Of a stretch of 64,000 nt of DNA, positions 33,600 to 44,474 are shown piece after piece. The notes below the pieces were generated by a model, which saw only the letters and a list, made by a program, of their open reading frames with translations, made no database searches and had not been told where the DNA came from. Origin of the DNA: Flexivirga endophytica. Lineage in GTDB: Bacteria; Actinomycetota; Actinomycetes; Actinomycetales; Dermatophilaceae. The stretch covers positions 1-64,000 of the forward strand of contig NZ_BMHI01000009.1 of the NCBI RefSeq assembly GCF_014640635.1. The letters are read 5' to 3'. Position numbers and translations under genes: made by a program. Position 1 is the first letter of the stretch; each line of letters starts with the position of its first letter.

Positions 33600-35264
33600 T
33601 CAGACCCAGCTCGGCAGCCACATGCGCCACTGCCAGTGGCTGTAGGGGATGACCTGCCCGGTCCAGATCGGCCAGAAGAAGACGAACAGTCCGACGGTCA
33701 GGATCGTGAAGCCACCGACCGCCGCCTTGCCGATCAGCACTCGTTGCTCGCTGGCGCCGGGTCTGCCGAGCACCAGACCGAGCACGAACACACACGCCAG
33801 CACGATGTATGGCGCGAAGGCGACCGAGTAGAAGGTGAAGATGGTGCGGTCCTGGTAGGCGAACCACGGCAACCAGCCGGCTGCCACGCCGACCAGGATG
33901 CCACCGGCGCGCCAGTCGCGACGTAGCAGCCAGTAGAAGATCAGCACGGCGAGGGCAATTGTCCCGAGCCACCAGATGCTGACCGTGCCCAGCGAGCTGA
34001 TCGCCTTACTGCACTGCGCCACGTCGCAGCCGCCGTCACCCTTCTTCGGGCTCTCGTAGAAGAACGACGTCGGCCGGGTCTGCAGCGACCACGACCACGG
34101 GTTCGACATGTAGGGGTGGAACGACGTGATGTCCGAGGCCGACTGCAGCATCTGGGAGTGGTACTCCCACAGTGAGCGCAGCCAGTCCGGCATCCAGGAG
34201 AACAGGGAGCTGTCCGGCGAGAAGCCGGAGCCTTGGTTCGCCGGATTCTCGGCGGCCCACTGCCGGTCGTAGGCGTCGTTGCTGGCGATCCAGCCGAACC
34301 AGCTGGTCAAGTAGACCCCGAGCGAGACCAGCAGCACGCTGACACAGGCCGGCAGCGCGTCCTTGACGAACGTTGCCGACCAGTAGCGGCGGACGCCGAC
34401 GGCGCGACGCGCGCCGAGGTCCCAGAAGCAGGTCATCAGGCCGAACGCGGCCAGGAAGTAGAGACCGGACCACTTGGTGGCGCAGTCGATGCCGATGCAG
34501 AGCCCCGCCACCCAGCGCCACGGGCGCCAGCCCAGCCAGGGGCCGGCGATCGCGTGCTTGTCCCAGGTGCCGGCGGCCTGCATCGCCGCCACCTTGTCGG
34601 CCAGGATGCGGCGGGTGCGGGTGCGGTCGGCCAGCAGTGCCACGAATGCCGCGAGCGCCCAGAACATGACCATGATGTCGAGGATGGACGTCCGCGACAT
34701 GACGAACTCGGTGCCTTCGAAGCACAGCAGGATCGAGGCGAGCGTGGCCAGCACCGGTGACCGGAACAGGTGCCACGCGGCGCGGCCGACCAGGTAGATG
34801 CCGAGAGTGCCGAAGAGCGCCACGGCGAAACGCCAGCCAAAGGACGAGTCGATGCCGAACAGCTTCTCGCCGACGCCGATGAACCACTTGCCGAGCGGCG
34901 GGTGCACCACGAAGTCGGCCTGCGTGCCGAAGACGTGCGGGTTGCCCATCGTGAAGAGGCCGTCGGGGTTGTTGGTGATGCCGGTCGACTTGTCCTGTTT
35001 GTGCTCGAAGCCGTAGAGGAACATCGACCAGCCCTCTTTGACGTAATACGTCTCGTCGAAGACCAGCTGGTGCGGACGACCGACATTCCAGAAGCGGATG
35101 ACGCCGGCGACGACGGTGACGATGGCTGGGCCGAGGAAGGCCCACAGTTTCGCTTCCGCGGTGCGTGGCGCACCCAGCAGCCGGCGACGCAGCACGGCCC
35201 GGCGGTCGTCGACAGGGTCGCCCGCGGTGCTGTCGGCGGTGTCCCGTGCCAGCGTGATCGTCAC
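33600..35264 (-). CDS. pmt: Polyprenol-phosphate-mannose protein mannosyltransferase (PMT, GT39)
   Basis: A 554-residue GT-C membrane glycosyltransferase. The first external loop carries the catalytic acidic pair in LVFDETYYVKEGWSMF (about residues 66-81). The downstream MGNPHVFGTQADFVVHPPLGKWFIG and about 11 helices match actinobacterial Pmt. It transfers mannose from polyprenyl-phosphate-mannose to Ser/Thr of exported proteins outside the membrane. GTG 35264 is preferred over 35357 because AAGGGGA precedes it. It is divergent from rsmI, the usual actinobacterial arrangement. Confidence 0.93.
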   Translation of the reverse strand: MTITLARDTADSTAGDPVDDRRAVLRRRLLGAPRTAEAKLWAFLGPAIVTVVAGVIRFWNVGRPHQLVFDETYYVKEGWSMFLYGFEHKQDKSTGITNNPDGLFTMGNPHVFGTQADFVVHPPLGKWFIGVGEKLFGIDSSFGWRFAVALFGTLGIYLVGRAAWHLFRSPVLATLASILLCFEGTEFVMSRTSILDIMVMFWALAAFVALLADRTRTRRILADKVAAMQAAGTWDKHAIAGPWLGWRPWRWVAGLCIGIDCATKWSGLYFLAAFGLMTCFWDLGARRAVGVRRYWSATFVKDALPACVSVLLVSLGVYLTSWFGWIASNDAYDRQWAAENPANQGSGFSPDSSLFSWMPDWLRSLWEYHSQMLQSASDITSFHPYMSNPWSWSLQTRPTSFFYESPKKGDGGCDVAQCSKAISSLGTVSIWWLGTIALAVLIFYWLLRRDWRAGGILVGVAAGWLPWFAYQDRTIFTFYSVAFAPYIVLACVFVLGLVLGRPGASEQRVLIGKAAVGGFTILTVGLFVFFWPIWTGQVIPYSHWQWRMWLPSWV

Positions 35265-35396
35265 GCGAAGTCCCCTTTCGCCCTCACCTGTCGTGCCGCG
35301 GCGGCTGTAGCCGGGGCCGAGGGTGAGGTTAACCGAGGAAGCTACGCGCCGGGGCATCGACGCGGGTATGGCGCGCGGTCGTGCGAGACTCCCACC

Positions 35397-36296
35397 ATGG
35401 CGCAGTCGCAGATCCGTTCCTCATCTCCGACGGCGTCATCGGTGTCCTCCGACGGCCTGCGGCCGAACTCTGACGGCGTGCTCGTGCTGGCCGCAACGCC
35501 CATCGGGGATCCGCGTGACGCGGCGCCGCGGCTGGCGAGCGAGCTGGCCGGCGCTGACCTCGTCGCCGCTGAGGACACCCGACGGTTGCGGCGGCTGCTG
35601 GACGAGCTCGGCGTCACTCCGAGCGGCAGCGTCCTCAGCTATCACGAGCACAACGAACGTGCCCGCACCCCGGAGTTGCTCTGGCGGCTGCGCGAGGGCG
35701 CCCGCATCGTGCTGGTCACGGACGCCGGTATGCCGTCGGTGTCCGACCCGGGCTACCGCCTCGCCAACGCGTGCGTCGAAGCGGGCATCCGGGTGACGTG
35801 TGTGCCCGGCCCGTCCGCGGTGCTGATGGCGCTCGCGGTCTCCGGGCTGCCGACCGACCGGTTCTGCTTCGAGGGCTTCCTGCCGCGCAAGGCGGGTGAG
35901 CGCGCACGCCGATTGTCCGGCCTGGTCGCCGAGCAGCGCACGATGGTGTTCTTCGAGGCGCCGCACCGGTTGGCGGAGATGCTGACAGCGATGGCGGAGG
36001 CGTTCGGTGACGATCGCGTCGCCGCCGTGTGCCGGGAGCTGACCAAGACCTATGAAGAGGTCCGCCGCGACGGCCTGGCCGCTCTGGCGGAGTGGGCCGT
36101 CGAGGGCGCCCGCGGCGAGATCACCGTCGTGGTCAGTGGTGCGCCCGCCGTCACGGCCTCGGTCGAGGACGTGTTGCCCGCCATACAGCAGCGGGTGGCG
36201 GCGGGCGAGCGGCTGAAGACCGTGTGCGCCGAGGTCGCCGACGAGACCGGGCTGTCCAAGAAGGCGCTGTATGACGCAGCCATCACCGGCCGCTGA
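35397..36296 (+). CDS. rsmI: 16S rRNA (cytidine 1402-2'-O)-methyltransferase RsmI
   Basis: A 299-residue tetrapyrrole-methylase-fold enzyme. It has the family blocks LVLAATPIGDPRDA (near 28), AAEDTRRLRRLLDELG (near 57), SYHEHNE, LVTDAGMPSVSDPGYR (near 108) and VPGPSAVLMAL (near 135), plus the C-terminal KKALYDAAI. It adds the 2'-O-methyl group to C1402 in the decoding centre. ATG 35397 is the first Met matching the family length. The 3' end overlaps the next gene by 26 nt. Confidence 0.96.
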   Translation: MAQSQIRSSSPTASSVSSDGLRPNSDGVLVLAATPIGDPRDAAPRLASELAGADLVAAEDTRRLRRLLDELGVTPSGSVLSYHEHNERARTPELLWRLREGARIVLVTDAGMPSVSDPGYRLANACVEAGIRVTCVPGPSAVLMALAVSGLPTDRFCFEGFLPRKAGERARRLSGLVAEQRTMVFFEAPHRLAEMLTAMAEAFGDDRVAAVCRELTKTYEEVRRDGLAALAEWAVEGARGEITVVVSGAPAVTASVEDVLPAIQQRVAAGERLKTVCAEVADETGLSKKALYDAAITGR

Positions 36297-37698
36297 GGCG
36301 TTGACACGGCACCCGGCACCCGGCACCCGACGACCGGCGTGGCTGCTCGGCGCCGCGTCCGCGGTGGTGGCGAGTGTCTTCTTCGCGGTGCTCGCGCTCG
36401 GCCGGTGGAACGCCGGCAACAGCGCCGACTACGACCTCGGGATCTTCGCGCAGGGCGCCGACGCGTGGTCGCGGGGTCAATGGCCGGAGTCGCACATTCG
36501 CGGATTGTCGCTGCTGGGCGATCATTTCAGCCCGTTGCTCGCGACGTGGGGTGTCGTATGGCGGATCTGGCCCACCCCGCCGGCGCTGCTGATCACCCAG
36601 TCGGTGCTGCTCGGCGCTGCGTTGGGCGTGATCGTCGGCTACGCCCGATGTCGCGCCGGCTGGAAGGTCGCGGTGTTGATCGCGGTCGTCGGCATCTTCT
36701 CCCGGGCCGTGCTGACCACCGCGATGTTCGACGTGCACGAGGTCGCGTATGCCGCAATCGGCCTGGCAGTGTTGTGTATCGCGTTGCTGCAGCACCGATT
36801 CGGGTGGGCGCTCGCGGCGTCGGTGTGGCTGCTGCTCACCAAGGAGGACATGGGCCTGACGGTCTTCGCGGCCGGAGCCTGCTGGTGGTGGATGTACCGC
36901 GGCGACGGCTGGCGGCGCCCGCTGGCGCTGGCCGGTCTCGGTGTCGCCGGCGTGATCGTCGCCATGCTGGTCCTGGCAGCGGTCGAGCCGGGCAGCGGCA
37001 GCGGTTATCTGGCCTACTTCGGCATCGGCAAGAGCAACAAGCTCCCGGTCCCGGAGGATCACAGCCTCAGTCCACAACGGCTGCTACCGGTGCTGATGTA
37101 TGTCGTGCTCGCCCTCGTGATCGGCGTGCGATCGAAGCTGACGGTGCTCGCCATACCGACTCTGCTGTGGCGTGCGGTGTCGTCCAACATCCATTACTGG
37201 GCGCTGGACTTCCACTACGACATCATCCTCTGGCCGATCGGCCTGCTGGCCTTCGTCGATGTGGTGAGCCGGTATGGCGTGCCGCGGCTGCATTCGTGGC
37301 AGAGCGCCGGTGTCGGAGTAGCGATCGTCGCGGGCTTCGGCCTGGCGGTCTCCGAGATGGCCGACCGCGCAGTCGCACCGGGCTCGATGTTCCGCACCGC
37401 GGCGGTGGTCACGAACATCCGGTCACTCGCCGACGACCACCTGCCGAAGGGCGCACGCGTCGCGACCCAGGCCGACGTCGGTGCCTACCTGGTCCCGACA
37501 TACGACGCCTATTCGCTGCGCCCCGATCAGCATCCGTCGGTCGACTACGTGATGTTCACGGGCAAACCCAAGTGGCTCTACCAGGTGCCGAAGTGCGCCA
37601 AGGACAAGCTGATTCGCGATGCGGAGCAGGTATGGCGCCGTGGCACCGTCACGTTGGTGAAGCTGCCGCACCGGCAGCGCATCACTCCCACCTGCTGA
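36271..37698 (+). CDS. DUF2079 membrane protein
   Basis: A 475-residue polytopic protein with the DUF2079 features YDLGIFAQGADAWSRGQWP (near 50), LLGDHFSPLLA (near 77) and MFDVHEVAYAAIGLAVL (near 152). About ten helices are followed by a hydrophilic C-terminal domain of about 90 residues. DUF2079 proteins look like GT-C glycosyltransferases, but their activity is not established. The start ATG lies inside rsmI (26-nt overlap), implying translational coupling. Confidence 0.87.
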   Translation: MTQPSPAAEALTRHPAPGTRRPAWLLGAASAVVASVFFAVLALGRWNAGNSADYDLGIFAQGADAWSRGQWPESHIRGLSLLGDHFSPLLATWGVVWRIWPTPPALLITQSVLLGAALGVIVGYARCRAGWKVAVLIAVVGIFSRAVLTTAMFDVHEVAYAAIGLAVLCIALLQHRFGWALAASVWLLLTKEDMGLTVFAAGACWWWMYRGDGWRRPLALAGLGVAGVIVAMLVLAAVEPGSGSGYLAYFGIGKSNKLPVPEDHSLSPQRLLPVLMYVVLALVIGVRSKLTVLAIPTLLWRAVSSNIHYWALDFHYDIILWPIGLLAFVDVVSRYGVPRLHSWQSAGVGVAIVAGFGLAVSEMADRAVAPGSMFRTAAVVTNIRSLADDHLPKGARVATQADVGAYLVPTYDAYSLRPDQHPSVDYVMFTGKPKWLYQVPKCAKDKLIRDAEQVWRRGTVTLVKLPHRQRITPTC

Positions 37699-37783
37699 CG
37701 GCGCGGACGGTGCTATCACGGCGCTTGCGCCGGCGACGAGTGTCCGGGAAGGTGGGAGCGCTGGTTCTGATTTGGGGGACGTG

Positions 37784-39304
37784 ATGTCGATGAAACCGTG
37801 GGGCGTCAGGTCGAGTGTGGTCGCCCTGGTGACGACGTCCGCACTCGTGATCACCGGATGCTCCAGCGGCCGGTCCGGGCACTCGACCGACGTGGCGCGG
37901 CCTTCCGATCCCAGCACCACCGGGGCCGGGTCGACGGGCGCCGCCCCGGCTGTGGACTATCGGGCGGCGCGATCGTCGCCGGTCATGGACAGCTACTACC
38001 CGCAGCATGGCGTGCCCTATCTCGACACCTTGCACTACGGCCTGAAGCTGGACTGGCAGCCGGGGACCAAGATGCTCACCGGGGTCGCGACCATCGCGCT
38101 GCGAGTCACGACCGAGCGCACGAGCATCCGCTTCGACCTCGGCGCTCCGCTGCAGGTCACGAGGGCGACAGTCGACGGCAAGGCAGTCGGGACGAGCCGG
38201 TCCGGCAACTACCTGACGATCAGAACCCCTGAGCTGCCTGCTGATTCGCGGCACACCGTGGTGATCGACTACTCCGGCCGGCCAATGCCCGTGCGCGCGC
38301 CGGCAGAGCGGGAGGATGTGCAGCACGTCGGCTTCACGACGGCCGGCGGCGGCGCGGCGTACACCTTCCAGGAGCCGTTCGGCGCTTTCACCTGGTATCC
38401 CGTGAACGACCAGCCGGCCGACAAGGCGTTCTACGACGCGACGCTGATCTCGCACGACGGGCAGCGCGGAGTGTTCAACGGGCAGGTGGTGTCCTCGACG
38501 GCGAAGGGCTCGGCCCGGACCACGAAGTTCCACCTGGACCAGCCGGCATCGTCGTACCTCACGACGGTGGCGTTCGGCGACTACCGCCACGAGACGGCGA
38601 CAGGCCGGCACGGCCTGCCGATCAACTACTGGTACACCGCCGGTGACACCGCGTCCCTGCCGCTGATCCGCAAGACACCGCAGATCATCGCCTGGGCGGA
38701 GAAGCAACTGGGCACATATCCGTTCGCGAGCACGGGCGTCGTTCTGGTGCCGGGGAATTCGGCCATGGAGACCCAGACGCTCGTCACGATGACCAACAGT
38801 GTGCGCGGCATCGGTGGCAGGGACGTCTACCGCGGTGACTACGCGCACGAACTCTTCCACTCCTGGTTCGGCGACGAGGTCTCGCCGACGGATTGGAAGG
38901 ACGTCTGGCTGAACGAGAGCCTCACGATGTTCATGCAGTTCCGCTACATGGCAAGCCACAACATTCCGAACAAGTACGGCAGTTGGAGAGAGCTGCAGAG
39001 TGGCCGCGACCAACTGATGCGTGACACCCAGGGCCCTCCCGGCGCCTACCGGAAGAACGACTTCGGCGACCTGAACGTCTATCTGTCGGGCGCGCTCATG
39101 CTGCACAATCTCGAAAAGGCTTATGGGGCAGCAAAATTCAACGTCGCATTGAAGGGTTGGCCGGCGACGCACAAGTACGGCAATGCGTCACGCACGGACT
39201 TCATCAACTACATGGACAAGGCGCTCGGCTCGCAGGCCGGGCCCTACATCAAGCGCTGGTTGACCGCGGAGCGGACGCCGGCGGCACTGGCGAAACAGTC
39301 CTGA
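37784..39304 (+). CDS. M1-family metallopeptidase lipoprotein
   Basis: A 506-residue lipoprotein with a signal peptide ending in lipobox VITGC (Cys near 26), then an M1 aminopeptidase module. The exopeptidase-like motif GNSAMETQT is near 325 and the zinc site HELFH, with the second Glu 18 residues later (WLNES), near 357-380. It lacks the large C-terminal ERAP1-like domain, so it is a short M1 enzyme anchored outside the membrane. ATG 37784 is preceded by GGGGGA at a good distance; TTG 37772 and GTG 37781 are poorer. Confidence 0.9.
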   Translation: MSMKPWGVRSSVVALVTTSALVITGCSSGRSGHSTDVARPSDPSTTGAGSTGAAPAVDYRAARSSPVMDSYYPQHGVPYLDTLHYGLKLDWQPGTKMLTGVATIALRVTTERTSIRFDLGAPLQVTRATVDGKAVGTSRSGNYLTIRTPELPADSRHTVVIDYSGRPMPVRAPAEREDVQHVGFTTAGGGAAYTFQEPFGAFTWYPVNDQPADKAFYDATLISHDGQRGVFNGQVVSSTAKGSARTTKFHLDQPASSYLTTVAFGDYRHETATGRHGLPINYWYTAGDTASLPLIRKTPQIIAWAEKQLGTYPFASTGVVLVPGNSAMETQTLVTMTNSVRGIGGRDVYRGDYAHELFHSWFGDEVSPTDWKDVWLNESLTMFMQFRYMASHNIPNKYGSWRELQSGRDQLMRDTQGPPGAYRKNDFGDLNVYLSGALMLHNLEKAYGAAKFNVALKGWPATHKYGNASRTDFINYMDKALGSQAGPYIKRWLTAERTPAALAKQS

Positions 39305-39371
39305 GCCCCTCGGCGACATGCTGGTCGAGTGCCGCGAGGGACGAGCGGTGTATCGAGACCCCGGCCGCCCT

Positions 39372-39737
39372 CTACTGCTGGCCGCAAAGGGGATCCTGCG
39401 GCAGCCGGATCGACGCGTCCGTCGCGTCACCGGGCTCGTAGCAGACCCAGACGACCTTGTCGTGGGCCCGGAATGACTTGATATCAACGGGATTCGTGAC
39501 TTCGTGGGTCTTTCCGTCAACGCGGTAGCGGACGGTCAGCTCCATCCTGTCGTCCTCGGCCGCACCGTGCGACACGACGGTGGCGGGCGCCATACCGGGA
39601 CGCGCGGGCCCGGAGGACCCGCGGCTGTTCCACCAGTGCGACACCAGGAGCACGGCGGCCACCAGCACGACCACCGCGATCAGCTTCTCCCACCAGGTGC
39701 CGAGGAACGCCGGCCGATCAGGTCGCGTGCTCGGCAT
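39372..39737 (-). CDS. Single-span membrane protein, DUF3592-like
   Basis: A 121-residue protein with one N-terminal membrane helix (about 17-36, KLIAVVVLVAAVLLVSHWW) and an external domain with the DUF3592-like run LTVRYRVDGKTHEVTNP, ending near VWVCYEPGDATDASI. The function is unknown. The start overlaps the end of the DUF4126 gene by 20 nt, so they form one operon. Confidence 0.72.
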   Translation of the reverse strand: MPSTRPDRPAFLGTWWEKLIAVVVLVAAVLLVSHWWNSRGSSGPARPGMAPATVVSHGAAEDDRMELTVRYRVDGKTHEVTNPVDIKSFRAHDKVVWVCYEPGDATDASIRLPQDPLCGQQ

Positions 39738-40317
39738 CCCGCCTCCTTCGCGCGAAGCCGCGCATCCGACGGGCCCACTTCCACAGTGCCCAGGCGAGCA
39801 CGATCAGCGCGACGATGACCAGGATCGGCACGAAGACCGCGATCAGCGACAATCCCAGGGATGAGGCGTCCTCGACCGTCGACACGATGGGCGCGCCGAT
39901 GCCGGCCGTGCCGAGGTTGACCGCGGGCCGCGCGCTCGCCTTGCCGACGTGCACGACGCCTGCGACGAGCAGCCCGCCGACGAAGGCGATCCACTCGTGG
40001 TCCTGCAGGAACGACGAGTGGTCCAACGCGTTGGCCGACTGGGTCGCCGCGGCGATGACACCACCGGTCGCCGGCCGTATGACGGACCCGGCGATGTCGT
40101 TGACGCTGTCGACCACCGGGATCTTGTCCAGCACCAGCTCACTGATCAGCAGCACGGCGCCGATGCCGAGCGCCCACCACGACTCGATCCACTGCCATCC
40201 GCCGGGCAGCGTGATCACGTCGGTGAAGCGCGCCAGCAGTCCGACGATGAGGAACGGGATGTAGGCGTTCAGTCCTGCGGCGGCGGACAACCCGGCGCCG
40301 GTGAGCACAGCGAACAT
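39718..40317 (-). CDS. DUF4126 membrane protein
   Basis: A 199-residue protein with a DUF4126-type opening (LTGAGLSAAAGLNAYIPFLIVG) and about five helices, ending in a basic cytoplasmic tail. ATG 40317 has GGAGG at a 6-nt spacing; the longer open frame to 40527 has no such signal and would run through the palindromic element at 40461. It is the first gene of a two-gene unit divergent from metG. The function is unknown. Confidence 0.85.
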   Translation of the reverse strand: MFAVLTGAGLSAAAGLNAYIPFLIVGLLARFTDVITLPGGWQWIESWWALGIGAVLLISELVLDKIPVVDSVNDIAGSVIRPATGGVIAAATQSANALDHSSFLQDHEWIAFVGGLLVAGVVHVGKASARPAVNLGTAGIGAPIVSTVEDASSLGLSLIAVFVPILVIVALIVLAWALWKWARRMRGFARRRRDAEHAT

Positions 40318-40460
40318 CCCACACCTCCACAGTGCGTTGAATCCAAAGGCCGATGTCCGACCTGCGCAGGATCGTGTCAGTGCCGCGACCGGTGCGCAAA
40401 CACCACGAAGAGAACTGCCGCGAACGGCCCTGCGAAGGACGTGGGGCGCGACACATGTTG

Positions 40461-40512
40461 GGGGTCCCCGCGAAGTACCGGAGGAGCGCAGCGGGGGACG
40501 ACTTCGTGGGGT
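40461..40512 (+). repeat. 52-nt palindromic dispersed element, copy B
   Basis: It begins GGGGTCCCCGCGAAGTACCG and ends GACTTCGTGGGGT, with the same 11-bp terminal stem as the copies at 27814 and 57615. It ends 17 nt before the metG start codon, so it lies in the metG leader or promoter region and may contribute a hairpin to that mRNA. Confidence 0.9.
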
Positions 40513-40529
40513 AATTAGGATGAGCAATC

Positions 40530-42311
40530 ATGAAGGTTCTGTCCGCACTCGCGTGGCCCTACACGAATGGGCCACGTCACATTGGCCACGTCGCCGGATT
40601 CGGCGTCCCCGCAGATGTTTTCAGTCGCTACATGCGTATGGCGGGCCACGACGTGCTGATGGTCAGCGGCACCGACGAGCACGGCACCCCGATCCTGGTC
40701 CTCGCGGACAAGGAGGGCATCGGCGTGCAGGAGATCGTCGACAAGTACAACGCGGTCATCGCGCAGGACCTGCTGGATCTGGGCCTGTCCTACGACCTGT
40801 TCACCCGCACCACGACGCGCAATCACTACCAGGTCGTGCAGAACCTCTTCACCCAGATCCGCGCGAACGGCTACATGCTCCAGCAGACCGCCACGACGGC
40901 GATCAGCCCGTCGACCGGCCGCACCCTGCCCGACCGCTATCTGGAAGGCACCTGCCCGATCTGCGGCTTCCCCGAGGCGCGCGGTGACCAGTGCGACAAC
41001 TGCGGCAACCAACTCGACCCCGCTGACCTGATCAACCCGCACTCCAAGATCAACGGCGAGGTGCCGGAGTTCATCGAGACCGAGCACTTCTTCCTCGACC
41101 TGCCGTCGCTTGCCGGTGCGTTCCAGGAGTGGCTGGACGAGGTCGACGCGACAGGCACCTGGCGGCCCGGAGTGATCAACTTCGTCAAGGGCCTGGCCAA
41201 GGACATGCATCCGCGAGCGATGACGCGCGACATCGACTGGGGCATTCCGATCCCGGTCGAGGGCTGGGACAGCAAGCGGTTCTATGTGTGGTTCGACGCG
41301 GTCATCGGCTACCTGTCGGCGTCCATCGAGTGGGCGCGGCGGATCGGCGAGCCGGAGCGCTGGCGCGAATGGTGGAACGACCCGGCAGCGAAGACCTACT
41401 ACTTCCAGGGCAAGGACAACATCACCTTCCACGCCCAGATCTGGCCCGCCGAGCTGCTCGGCTACATGGGCAAGGGCGACAAGGGCGGTGAGCCGGGGGA
41501 GTACGGCGAGCTCAACCTGCCGACCGAGGTCGTCGCGTCCGGCTTCCTCAACCTCTCCGGCGCGCAGTTCTCCACCTCGCGGGGCAATGTCATCTACGTC
41601 CAGGACATGATCGCGAAGTATGGCGCCGACGCGCTGCGCTACTTCATCTGCGCGGCCGGTCCGGAGACCCAGGACAGCGACTTCACCTGGGAAGAGTTCG
41701 TCGCGCGCAACAACAACGAGCTCGTCGCCGGTTGGGGCAACCTGGTCAACCGGACGGCGTCGATGATCGCCAAGAACTTCGGTGAGGTGCCGACTCCGGC
41801 GATGCTCGAGCCGATCGACGAGTCGCTGCTGACCGCCATACGGGAGGGTTTCGAGACCGTCGGCGGCCTGCTCGAGGCGCAACGGCAGAAGGCCGCGATC
41901 GCAGAGGTGATGCGACTGGTGCGGATGGCGAACAAATACGTCACCGACACCGAGCCGTTCCGGCTCAAGGGCGACGACCAGCGCGAACGCCTGGCGACGG
42001 TGCTGCACACCCTCGCCCAGGCGATCACCGATCTCAACACGATGATCGCGCCGTTCCTGCCGCACAGCTCCAACAAGGTCGCCCGAACCTTCGGTGCGAC
42101 AGGCGAATTCATGCCGATGCCGCGCATCGAGCAGGTGCGTGACCTGGACGACGACAGCCGGGCCTACCCGATCATCACCGGCGCATACTCCGGCACCCCG
42201 CGCTGGGAGTCGCGCCCGGTGCAGGTCGGTGCGCCCGTCGCCAAGCCGACGCCGATCTTCGCCAAGCTGGACAAGATCGACCCGGCCGACCCGTTCGGTC
42301 ACGACGCGTGA
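40530..42311 (+). CDS. metG: Methionyl-tRNA synthetase
   Basis: A 593-residue class I synthetase. The HIGH motif is at residues 17-20, the zinc knuckle CPICGFP...CDNCGN at about 141-160, and a KMSKS-equivalent FSTSRGN near 347. It lacks the C-terminal tRNA-binding EMAP domain, as is usual in actinobacteria. It charges initiator and elongator tRNA-Met. AGGATGA precedes the ATG by a suitable distance. It is followed by a repeat array and tatD, the conserved actinobacterial order. Confidence 0.97.
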   Translation: MKVLSALAWPYTNGPRHIGHVAGFGVPADVFSRYMRMAGHDVLMVSGTDEHGTPILVLADKEGIGVQEIVDKYNAVIAQDLLDLGLSYDLFTRTTTRNHYQVVQNLFTQIRANGYMLQQTATTAISPSTGRTLPDRYLEGTCPICGFPEARGDQCDNCGNQLDPADLINPHSKINGEVPEFIETEHFFLDLPSLAGAFQEWLDEVDATGTWRPGVINFVKGLAKDMHPRAMTRDIDWGIPIPVEGWDSKRFYVWFDAVIGYLSASIEWARRIGEPERWREWWNDPAAKTYYFQGKDNITFHAQIWPAELLGYMGKGDKGGEPGEYGELNLPTEVVASGFLNLSGAQFSTSRGNVIYVQDMIAKYGADALRYFICAAGPETQDSDFTWEEFVARNNNELVAGWGNLVNRTASMIAKNFGEVPTPAMLEPIDESLLTAIREGFETVGGLLEAQRQKAAIAEVMRLVRMANKYVTDTEPFRLKGDDQRERLATVLHTLAQAITDLNTMIAPFLPHSSNKVARTFGATGEFMPMPRIEQVRDLDDDSRAYPIITGAYSGTPRWESRPVQVGAPVAKPTPIFAKLDKIDPADPFGHDA

Positions 42312-42313
42312 GC

Positions 42314-42398
42314 GGCGTGCACAAGTCTCCCCAGGGGAAGGTTGTGTGCGCTTTCAGGGGCGGTGGCGTGCACAAGTCTCCCCAGGGGAAGGTTGTGC
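42314..42398 (+). repeat. Two 51-nt tandem repeat units between metG and tatD
   Basis: Units begin at 42314 and 42365 with GGCGTGCACAAGTCTCCCC and continue AGGGGAAGGTTGTG. They are related to the arrays at 1 and 30614. The array fills nearly the whole gap between the metG stop and tatD ATG. Its AGGGGAAGG is the only purine-rich tract upstream of tatD, although it is further away than a normal ribosome binding site. Confidence 0.92.
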
Positions 42399-42405
42399 GC
42401 ACGGC

Positions 42406-43269
42406 ATGAGCAAGAAGGTTCGCACCGACACACCGGCCGGACCACCGCCGGCACCACAACCGCTGCCGATCGCGGTGGTCGACAACCACACCCATCTCGA
42501 CATCTCACGTGACGACGGTCCACCGCCGGACGTGACCGAGGCGCTGTCCGCGGCGAAGGCGGTCGGCGTCGACCGAGTCGTGCAGATCGGCTGCGATCTC
42601 GAGGGCGCACGCTTCACCGTCCAACAGGTCGAGCAGCACGCGCAGATGCTCGGCGGTGTCGCCATCCATCCGAACGAAGCGGCCAAGCTCGCCGACGCCG
42701 GCGAGCTCGACGCCGCATGGGCCGAGATCGAGCGTCTCGCCGCGCATCCCCGCATCCGGGTGATCGGCGAGACCGGCCTCGACTACTTCCGCACCGGCCC
42801 GGAAGGCGTTGCTGCGCAGCAGGATTCGTTCCGCTGGCACATCGACCTGGCGAAGCGCACCGGCAAGGCGCTGCAGATCCACGACCGCGACGCGCACGGC
42901 GACGTGATGCGCATCCTCGACGAGGAAGGGGCGCCGGAAAGCACTGTCATGCATTGCTTCTCGGGTGACATCAACCTCGCCCGCCGATGTGTGGACAAGG
43001 GCTACTTCCTGTCCTTCTCCGGCACGGTGACTTTCAAGAACGCCCGCGACCTGCGGGATGCGCTCTCGATCGTGCCGCTGGACCGGCTGCTGGTCGAGAC
43101 CGATGCGCCATACCTGACGCCGGCGCCGCACCGCGGTGCGACCAATTCGCCATACCTGATCCCGCTGACGGTGCGGGCGATGGCGGACGTCCTCGCGGTC
43201 GATGTCCCGACGTTGTGTCAGGCGCTCTCGGGCAACAGCGAGCAGGTCTACGGCTCCTGGGCGGTATGA
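42406..43269 (+). CDS. tatD: TatD-family metal-dependent hydrolase (DNase)
   Basis: A 287-residue TIM-barrel hydrolase with metal ligands in VVDNHTHLD (near 26), IGETGLDYFR (near 118), the His of LQIHDRDAHGD, MHCFSG (near 180) and VETDAPYLTP (near 225). TatD proteins are Mg-dependent 3'-5' exonucleases active on DNA or RNA. ATG 42406 is the first start after the repeat array. It sits in the conserved order metG-tatD-rpf. Confidence 0.93.
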   Translation: MSKKVRTDTPAGPPPAPQPLPIAVVDNHTHLDISRDDGPPPDVTEALSAAKAVGVDRVVQIGCDLEGARFTVQQVEQHAQMLGGVAIHPNEAAKLADAGELDAAWAEIERLAAHPRIRVIGETGLDYFRTGPEGVAAQQDSFRWHIDLAKRTGKALQIHDRDAHGDVMRILDEEGAPESTVMHCFSGDINLARRCVDKGYFLSFSGTVTFKNARDLRDALSIVPLDRLLVETDAPYLTPAPHRGATNSPYLIPLTVRAMADVLAVDVPTLCQALSGNSEQVYGSWAV

Positions 43270-44321
<1,052 letters not shown>

Positions 44322-44340
44322 GCGGCCGCCGCAGCTGATC

Positions 44341-44380
44341 GAGGCCGGGTCGCAGTCCGTTCGGACTGCGCCCCGGCCTC
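44341..44380 (+). terminator. Strong hairpin terminator after rpf
   Basis: GAGGCCGGG/CCCGGCCTC and CGCAGTCCG/CGGACTGCG form an 18-bp stem with one mismatch and a minimal TT loop. It starts 20 nt past the rpf stop. Confidence 0.9.
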
Positions 44381-44417
44381 ATCATGTATGGCGGGACACG
44401 TGGTCAGTATTGCCCTT

Positions 44418-44437
44418 ATGTAACCGAGTGGGTACAT
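44418..44437. promoter_or_regulatory. Imperfect palindrome upstream of the VOC gene
   Basis: ATGTAACC-GAGT-GGGTACAT has 8-nt arms with one mismatch. It lies in the only AT-richer patch between the rpf terminator and the VOC gene, so it is a candidate operator. Confidence 0.4.
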
Positions 44438-44474
44438 TGGACGACATGATCGATCGACACGATGTGACGAGCTG

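Noticed and set aside
40515-42302. 595-residue minus-strand open frame opposite metG
   Set aside because: metG carries HIGH, zinc and KMSKS-type motifs in frame; the antisense frame is an artefact of codon bias.
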